This document shows, one piece after another, positions 57,401-64,000 of a stretch of 64,000 bases of DNA. Positions within the stretch are counted from its first letter, which is position 1. Each line of letters starts with the position of its first letter. The notes below the pieces were generated by a model. That model did no database searches. It saw nothing but the letters and a program-made list of their open reading frames with translations, and was not told where the DNA came from. The stretch lies in NCBI GenBank assembly GCA_002118135.1, contig BDIU01000112.1, forward strand, positions 62,001 to 126,000, written 5' to 3'. Position numbers and translations under genes: made by a program. The stretch comes from Trebouxia sp. TZW2008. Its lineage: Eukaryota > Chlorophyta > Trebouxiophyceae > Trebouxiales > Trebouxiaceae.

Positions 57401-60400
57401 ACCAAAAGCTTGAGTTTCAGCGATGAGACACAAAGGTCCAAAGTAGCAGAACTGTATGCAGCTGTATGCGGTAATGAGCCTATCGACAGCTTTGAGGATC
57501 AGTTGAGGGACAACTCTGAGCATGCTGCAAGTCGCGTGAGACTTGACCAGCAATATAGAGTTAATTCAACCAGCAAATCTGCATGTCAGCACGTGCAGCT
57601 AGCCCCAATGCTCAACGTTGCAAGTCAACATTTGAAGGTAGTCAATTGTCAAGATTGGGTGTTCTTACCACGTAAAGGTGTGAGGCCGAGCTGAGAGACA
57701 GCTCAGAGCATGACAGCTGGCAGCACGAGGCTGTGGCTGCTGACCTTGCAGCAAATGTACAGAATGCCCCACAGGTCACTATTTGTACACAGTATATAGG
57801 CACTCTTGGTCATTTACTGTGGTTTTCGCCATTCGCAGGTTTGAAGCTGAGCTGAGGGACAGCTCTGAGCACGACAGCTGGCAGCGTGAGGCTGTGGCTG
57901 CTGACCTGGCAGCACGTGCAGAGGCAGTGCGCAAGCGGCGAGACGACATGGCAGCTACCCAGGAAGCTGCCATTCAGGCTCGCCTACAGCTGGTGCAAGA
58001 CAACCAGCAGGCCGGCCACCGACTCAAGGTGCTTGCTGGCTATCCATTGCTATGCCTTGCATCTCAGGACATACATACTTGTATAGCAAGCATTCTTTTG
58101 TATGATTTATGGGGGTGTTTCTGCAGATGGTTCTGTCCAAAACTACATTGCAACTCATTAATATGATATGTTGCCCTGTGTATGTACATACAGGAATGTG
58201 CACAGATGTCTCTGAGACTTGAACATGTGTTTCTACATGCTTCAACATTAACACCAGAGGGTGTGATAAGTCTGCAAAATTGACCACATCACCGTGTAAT
58301 GAAACGGGCACTAGCCAGAGACGTACACCTGCATGCAAGGCAAGCTAAACAATATCTGCTCTTGCACAAAGATGAACAGACTAACAATGTCAGGCACATT
58401 AGCATCCCTTTGTTTCAAGCATTGCTGCTGCAGGAGCAAATAGAGGTTGACAAAGCAAAGCTGAAGCAGCAACTACAGGCAGGTCCAGAGGGGAGAGGCG
58501 CCAGGTGGAGGCAGCCCTAGACTTGGATCTGATAACAAGGCTATGGCTGAGCCATTGAGGCATTGTTCTTCTGCCTGACGAGTCACCGCTGTCACTGCAG
58601 GCACAATGGTAGGCTGACAAAGCCAGGCTGAAGCAGCATCAAGAGCGGATGCTAGAGGCGATCTAGCGGCAACACAGGGAGAAGATGTAGGGGGAGCCAT
58701 GGTACTGCTTAGTAAGTTGCTGCTGTCATTACCAGGGCGAGGCTGACAAGGCAAAGCTGAAGCAGCAGATAGAGGCAGATCTAGAAGCCAACAGGCGGCA
58801 GAGAAAAATGGTATAGGCAGAAAGGCAGCAAGTGGAGGCAGCCTTGGAGAAATTGGAGACGGACAACAAATTCAAGGCTGACTGCAGCTGGGGCATAGCT
58901 TTGTCGGGCTAATCGCTGCTGTCACTGCACTGTAGGAGCAAGGAGAGGCTGATAAGGCAAAGTTGAAGCAGCAGTTAGAGGCAGATCTAGAAGCCAATAG
59001 GCGGCAGAGAGAAAAGGTACAGGCAGAAAGGCAGCAAGTGGAGGCAGCCTTGGAGAAATTAGAGCTGGACAACAAGGCTAGGGCTGAGGGCATCCGCCAG
59101 CAGGAAGCCCTGGCTGCTAAGGCCAGAGCTGCTGAGCTGGCGGCAGAGGAAGCCAAGAAGAAGGACCTGATCCTGCAGCTCAGGTATGAGATGCTTGACA
59201 GTGACTATGACGAAGTCAGCTTGACAGTAACAACTGACAAAGTCAGCTTGACAGCCTCTATGCCAAAGGCAGCAACAGTACTGATGATAATGTCAGCATC
59301 AGCGGCATTGGCAGAGTCAGCAGCAGTGTCATTGATCAAGTCAGCAGCAGTGTCAGTGATAGAGTCAGCAGCAGTAGCAGCAGCAGAAGGACCTGATTCT
59401 GCAGCTCAGGTGTGGAGCTTTTGAAAGCAGCAAAGACAAAGTCAGCTTGACAGCATTTTTTGAAAGTTGCGACAACAGTGTCAGCAAGACTTGCACTGCC
59501 AAAGTCAGCAACAGTGTCAGTGGCAAGGTCAGCAACAATGTAAATGGCAAGAGCGGCAGCAGTGTCAATGAAAAACCAGCAACAGTGTAAAGGACCGAAC
59601 CAAGTTCAGCAACAATGTCAAAGACAAGGTCAGGAACAATGTCAATGATCAGGTCGGGAACAATGTGAATGACAGCGCCAAAAACAATGTCAATGACAGC
59701 GCCAGCAACAACGTCAATGACCAAGTCAGCAACAATGTCAATGACAGCGCTGACAACAATGTCAATGACAGCGCCAACAACAATGTCAATGACCGAGTCA
59801 GCAACAGTGCCAATGACCAAGTCGTCAACAGAGTCAATGGCAACGCCATCAGCGGTGTCAATGATCATGTCATCAGCAGCACAAGCAGCTCATCACGCAC
59901 CTCAATGACAAATGCTGTCAGCTTGGAGGCATTGGAAACAGAGTCAGCAGCAGCATCAACAGCAAAGTCAACAGCAGGAGATCGCTTTCAGTGTGTAGCT
60001 GAGGTGCGGGATGCTGTCAGCTTGACAGCATTGATAACCAAGTCAAGAATTGTGTCAATGTCCAATGACTTTTGCTGATTGTAACCAGACACCCTCACCA
60101 TGATGCTCAAGATAAAGCCAGCCAGGCAAGGCAGTAAGTGTGAGACACATGCCTAGCGCCTGTAGCTGAATGTGCAATCCATCATTCATTGCTACTTTTG
60201 ATCATCAATATGATATGCTGCAGAGCGATGGAGAAGGTACCAAGAAAGGGCAAGGAGTTTGACCCTGCAGAGACTGGGGGCCATAACTTGCTAGAAGAGA
60301 TGTCCCTCATTGAGCTCCGGCAGCGCCTAGCCGCTGTCAAGCAGCGACAACAGGTGACTTGTTCATACTGTCATGCACAGCACAAGCCAGCCAAAGGGAC

Positions 60401-62601
60401 CAAAATTGAAAAGATACATGGCACTTTTAGCACAGGTGCTAGCTGTGTCTGGCCCCAAGTCCCATGTTGATAGGCCGGCTCATTGCAAGCGTCATCTAAC
60501 GCAGAACTATACCAACTCTGTACATGTCCAATTTGTTGGATTTTGCAGACAGCATGGCCATCGCTGAGCACCGCCTTGCCATTGCACTCTCTGCTTGTCT
60601 GCTTCAAACTAGACTAGCACACCTGATGGTTCCTATCCACTGTCAACCAAAGATGCCAGCTGCTATGCCGTTGGACTCCCTATACATTCTCAAGGTACAC
60701 TTGCACATGCAGCAGATACTAGCTGCTATCAAGCAGCAGGTGTAGATGTCATGCCCTTCATATGAACTATCCTTGCCATATTGACGTGGTCTACAAGCAT
60801 TCCGTAAGCTCAATGGAGATTGCCCTCTTGACCCAACACATAGTCATAGTTCACACCAGGCAAGAGTGTGAAGTACCGGATGGAACAGCATATGAGATGC
60901 ATGTGCTGCCAAAGCATTCACCTGCAACACCTCACCTAGAACACCCCAAAACTCTCACCTATAAACTTTGCCTAGACAAGCATACCGATTTGTCAAGATT
61001 TGCAGGAAGAAGAGGAGCAGCAGAGGACTGAGATCTTTGAGAAGAAGAGGGAGAAGGAGGGCATGCTAGCGCGCAAGGCTGCCAACATCACCTCTATACG
61101 TCGCATTGCTGCTGCTCAGGCTACAGCCCGCCGCCAAATCACCCAGCAGCAACATACTGCTGCAACAAATCAGGTCAGAATCTCCTTTTCAATCTTCAAC
61201 TTGGTTGCACTCTGGGTATAGTGTAATGTCTGCAACAACTCGTGTATGCAAGCATCTTCCAGCAAATGACCTAGACATCTGCCCGCCGCCAAATCACCCA
61301 GCAGCAACACACTGCTGTGGCCAACCAGGTCAGCATCTCCCTTCCAGTCTGCTGCTAAAGCTGGCCTCAGCAGCGTCAGCCAGCCGGCACAGGAACCCTA
61401 CCCTCACAAGTTACAAGGCTGAATTTTCCATCTTCTTCATCAGCACTGCCCACTTGCCTGACATCTGCGCCATTTGCTGTTGGCACATCACAAATGTCTG
61501 CCTTCTGGTGGCTCTAAGGTTCAGATCACTTCTGACCCAAAGTTGGTACTGCAGGCCCAGGCCAAGGTGGAAGAGCAGGCACTGCAGCTGCATGAGAAGC
61601 TGGAGACCAAGCGGGCTGCTGTGCATGCTGAGAAGGTATGCAAAGCATGCGTGTACTGCTCAACTTTGGTCAAAGTCTGCGCTGATTACTTTTGGGTTCA
61701 GCCTACGCTGCTGACTTTTGATTTTGGTCTGTGTCAACAGCAGATCTGGCTTTGGCATTTGCTTTGTGCAATGCCTGTGCAGTGCAACCTGTCCGCAACT
61801 TGTATACAAGCAGCAATGCATGCATGTTTGCTGAGCACTGCAGCCCTTTGAAAGCCCTGTGTCATACATTGACACTGCCCACAGCATGGTCAAAGTGCTG
61901 TTAGCCAGTTACACGGCACCATGCCGCTCCATCAGCCAGGAACGACATGCGCTTCTGCAATGCTGATGCTGACATATGATCAGCACTGCTATGATCGACA
62001 ATGCATGTAGCATCTGAGGAAAGCCGTTGTCATGGGCCCTGTAACAGCAGGCCATCATCAAGCCCCACAGCTCTAATGCTTGCGCTGCCTTCTAATGCAG
62101 GCAAGGCTTGCAGCAGAGGAAAAGAGGATCAAGTTTGAGCAGCAACAGCAGGGTGCAGCAGCTTCACAGGTTGAGGAGACCAGCTTTGCATCCCTTGTAG
62201 CAGGCCAAGCCAGAGAGCTCATGCAGCGGCAGCGTTCCACTAAGCAAACAGCCTTGCAGTACGAGGCAACAAAGGCCAAAGCCAGTTCTGTTCGCATGAA
62301 AGCTGTCAAGCAGGATTTGAAAGCCAAGGCTGACTTCATCCAAGCATATGATGCAAGCATGCAGCAGTTGAGGAGCGCAGATGTGCAGGCCAAGCAGCAG
62401 GACCTGCTGCGTAGGAAAGGCCTGGTGGATAGTCAGCATGATTTCGAAACCAGGTTGGCGCAAACGCATAGGGAGAAGGCTTATGTGCCTGGTGCGTCTG
62501 GTGAGGGGCCGGCAGCTGCGTTGCTGAAGCAGCTGAGCTCGGGAGTGCTGATCAGTGAGGCAAGCGCTACTCTGAGGAGTGAAACCAGTCTCAGACAATG
62601 A
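54456..62601 (+). CDS. CFAP99: Cilia- and flagella-associated protein 99
   Basis: An axonemal coiled-coil protein. From ATG 54456 the exons read [20 protein letters not shown]; then 54780-54880 ([20 protein letters not shown]); [20 protein letters not shown] (from 54949); and [20 protein letters not shown] through the family signature [14 protein letters not shown] and EEPLPPPIK (about 55307-55550). Next come [20 protein letters not shown] (56370-56430), [20 protein letters not shown] (57100-57260), [20 protein letters not shown] (57840-58030), a long coiled coil [20 protein letters not shown] (58935-59183), [20 protein letters not shown] then [20 protein letters not shown] (60224-60353), [15 protein letters not shown] (61012-61171), and a 62101-62601 terminal exon. 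The order matches the family well. The first three joints were checked in phase; others are approximate. Many exons have decayed copies in the introns. It implies a flagellated stage or a recent loss. Confidence 0.9.
56810..57165 (+). repeat. CFAP99 exon border copied upstream
   Basis: The intact exon beginning near 57095 (AGCAAGAGGAGCAGCTTATG) is preceded by a copy at 56887 (AGCAAGAGTAGGAGCTGATG) with a stop codon. The intron text around GGCTTG(A/T)C and TTGG(T/C)TGGGT also repeats at 56812 and 56972. Confidence 0.85.
57480..57910 (+). repeat. Three copies of the [12 protein letters not shown] exon in CFAP99
   Basis: Copies start near 57487, 57673 and 57840. Only the last has the full reading [19 protein letters not shown]. 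The 57.67 kb copy is close to it at the DNA level but out of frame with its border, and the 57.49 kb copy is shorter. Confidence 0.88.
58430..59110 (+). repeat. Four copies of the CFAP99 coiled-coil exon
   Basis: Blocks with GACAA(A/G)GC(A/C)A(A/G)(A/G)(C/T)TGAAGCAGCA begin near 58450, 58615, 58745 and 58955. The fourth is intact. The third has an in-frame TAG after RRQRK, the second has several stops, and the first shifts frame after KQQLQA. Confidence 0.9.
59200..60070 (+). repeat. Minisatellite block in a CFAP99 intron
   Basis: Many units of 21-27 bp related to GTCAGCAACAATGTCAATGA and GACAGCGCCAACAACAATGT, most regular at 59640-59850. The unit lengths keep frames open on both strands. 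It follows the DLILQL exon end, whose border (AGGACCTGAT.CTGCAGCTCA) is itself copied at 59388. Confidence 0.9.
60405..60485 (+). repeat. Dispersed element, partial copy E
   Basis: GCACAGGTGCTAGCTGTGTC followed by TGGCCCCAAGTCC and TAGGCCGGCT matches the left half of copies A and B. It lies in a CFAP99 intron. Confidence 0.5.
61085..61345 (+). repeat. Duplicated CFAP99 exon end ([11 protein letters not shown])
   Basis: CCGCCGCCAAATCACCCAGC occurs at 61128 and again at 61281, each followed by AGCAACA.ACTGCTG and then an (A/C)AATCAGGTCAG or CAACCAGGTCAG donor. The two ends are nearly identical, so both donors could be used. Confidence 0.88.
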
Positions 62602-62964
62602 ACGGGATACGGTGGCATTTTGGAAGGAGGATGAGAGTTGCTTGAAGCTTGCTTTTGCACAGGTTGCATAGACTGCTGTATGACAATGTTGCTGTGCGCG
62701 ACAAGCATTGTTTGACAAATGATCGTCATCTTCTAGTGCACAGGTACTTGTCAAATGATGTTGAGCCCTGCTTGTTGCATAGCAGACGTGCTTAAGCCTT
62801 TGTTTACTCACAATCGAAAGCTGTTGTGACAGCAATACAGCATTATATGGCCACAATTGTGCCATTGCAAGCTGGCTAAGTGTCACCAAAGAAATTAAAT
62901 GCTGCATAGCAGAATTTCAGCCTGCATCTGTTTTATGTGCCATCACAAGCATGCAAAAGCTGCA
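62602..62964. other. Convergent spacer, CFAP99 / right-edge gene
   Basis: About 360 bp between two stop codons facing each other. No gene or repeat array was recognised. Confidence 0.5.
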
Positions 62965-64000
62965 TCAAACAATTGCAAGGCCCTGCAATGCAAGCTGGGT
63001 GCTGTCAGCCTGAGGAGTAACATTGCTGGCAGTTCTGCGCACAGCTGACCCGTCTCTGCTGCTGGCGAAGCTGGGCTTTCTGCTAGGCAACTGCCGCACA
63101 GTAGGCTGCATGTTCTGCATACTCGCAGGCCCAGTTGCTGCTGCTGCTGCCCGACTGTGCAGCTCACTCAAGTCATTGAGGGCATGCTGATCTGGAGGGA
63201 TGTCAGGTGCAATCTGCTGCAGCAAGGCGAAAGCTGCCTCAGGATTGCTGTCACTGCTGCTCGCTGATGCTGTGTCTTGAGCATTTGCTGCATGGCTGGT
63301 GTCCTCATGTGGCTGAGGTGCGACATGATCACTGCCTGCGGACTGGGACTGATCCTCACAAACTGTGTATGCAGCAGTTTTGCCACTTGCAGGGTAGCCT
63401 GAGGGGTTGTTGGTGTTGGGCATTGTCTCCTGCAGGTGCAGACATGACAGTCCAGTGACAAATGATATGCAACAGCAGCTGTGATGACCTTTTCAATATG
63501 CTTCTGCATGACAGCAGGAGAGAGCAGGCATAGATGGGACATGGCTTTCCAGATTCAAGGACAAAGCGACCGCAGCAAGACAGCATGATGTTCTTGATCG
63601 ATCCGGAAGAAAAGGATGTGATATTCTCTGAAGGCAGGGTTATTCTTTGCCTGGCATGCATGTGATTGATCGAGCGTGGCATACCAGCATACTCCTGGCA
63701 CGCTGCACATTGCTGTCAGGCACTGTCTTGACGGACACATCCCGGCTGAGCTTGCGGGAATGCAGGCGCTGCAGGAAAAGGCGCTCCTGCTTGAGCACAG
63801 GTGTCCCGTCCAGATGCTGAAGCCTCTGAGCCACACCCACAATGTCCTTCCTGTGATCAGCAGCTGTGTTGGGTTTCAGGCTTGTGTGTTAGTAGATGCC
63901 GCAGCAGTATGACCTGCTGTGCTTGCGCAGAACAATGCTGCTGATGCTTGTGACAGTGACGTCATAAAGGGATTGGTCAAGAGAGCTGACATTGAACACG
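62965..64000 (-). CDS. 3' part of an unrecognised gene, cut by the window edge
   Basis: The last exon (about 63434-62965) starts at CACCTGCAG. It encodes a Ser/Ala/Gln-rich, probably disordered tail (NPEAAFALLQQIAPDIPPDQ, LNDLSELHSRAAAAATGP, RQLPSRKPSFASSRDG) ending in LALQGLAIV and a TGA. An upstream exon (about 63852-63688) is more ordered and basic: KDIVGVAQRLQHLDGTPVLK, QERLFLQRLHSRKLSRDVSV, KTVPDSNVQRARSML. The exon or exons between them near 63630-63460 were not resolved. The N-terminus lies beyond the right edge. I do not recognise the family. The tail looks like a regulatory region because of its phosphorylation-type serines and lack of hydrophobic core. Confidence 0.55.

Noticed and set aside
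59665..60078. Open frame of 137 codons rich in Asn, Asp and Ser, a possible repeat protein
   Set aside because: It is produced by minisatellite units whose length is a multiple of three, and other frames are open too. It lies between two well-supported CFAP99 exons.
1..64000. Autonomous transposons, reverse transcriptase or transposase genes, rRNA and tRNA genes
   Set aside because: No catalytic motifs of mobile-element proteins and no recognisable RNA genes were seen by eye. A tRNA scan was not possible, so small RNA genes could have been missed.

Overview
This window reads as nuclear DNA of a green alga (Chlorophyta), inferred from gene content and not from any database search. The genes are cut by many GT-AG introns and have no operons. 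They combine plant-lineage enzymes (phytyl ester synthase, a plant-type tyrosylprotein sulfotransferase, a chalcone-isomerase-fold protein) with a flagellar protein, CFAP99, so the lineage probably has or recently had a motile stage. A trebouxiophycean is possible but unproven.

Layout from left to right: pyrroline-5-carboxylate reductase (-, 0.4-3 kb, start unresolved); the U3 snoRNP protein UTP7/WDR46 (+, 4.4-10.6 kb); a tRNA-dihydrouridine synthase (-, 11.1-15.4 kb); a secreted beta-rich protein (+, 15.6-17.1 kb); a tentative cysteine-rich protein (-, 18.8-19.7 kb); a repeat-rich intergenic region (19.7-22.8 kb); tyrosylprotein sulfotransferase (-, 22.8-26.5 kb); a chalcone-isomerase-like protein (+, 26.9-27.7 kb); a 10.4 kb phytyl ester synthase-like gene (-, 28.6-39.0 kb); a membrane-anchored dual-specificity phosphatase (+, 39.6-40.9 kb); an unrecognised gene (-, 41-44 kb); a small probable mitochondrial protein (+, 44.4-45.2 kb); a RING-less MAT1-like gene (-, 46.8-47.8 kb); splicing factor PRP6 (-, 48.3-54.0 kb); CFAP99 (+, 54.5-62.6 kb); and the 3' part of an unrecognised gene (-, 63.0 kb to the right edge). 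Strands alternate almost perfectly, giving at least six head-to-head pairs.

The genes are mostly unrelated housekeeping functions: ribosome assembly, splicing, tRNA modification, proline and lipid metabolism, and cilia. The striking feature is structural. In most multi-exon genes one or more exons, usually an exon edge with its splice site and the adjoining intron, are repeated in tandem 2-8 times with periods of about 70-200 bp. One copy is intact and the rest are decayed, lying in the intron or just past the stop codon. The best cases are in the phytyl ester synthase gene: 8 copies at 32.6-33.6 kb, 4 at 34.3-35.0 kb and 8 at 35.3-36.0 kb. Others are in CFAP99, MAT1, the sulfotransferase, the dihydrouridine synthase and PRP6. 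Intergenic DNA carries arrays of the same kind (for example an exact 167-bp spacing at 20.9-21.4 kb). This suggests a genome in which introns lengthen by local duplication of their own borders, possibly leaving alternative exons. There is also a dispersed element of about 170 bp in several introns and a perfect 20-bp inverted repeat at 12.2 kb. I saw no rRNA, convincing tRNA, CRISPR array or autonomous transposon.
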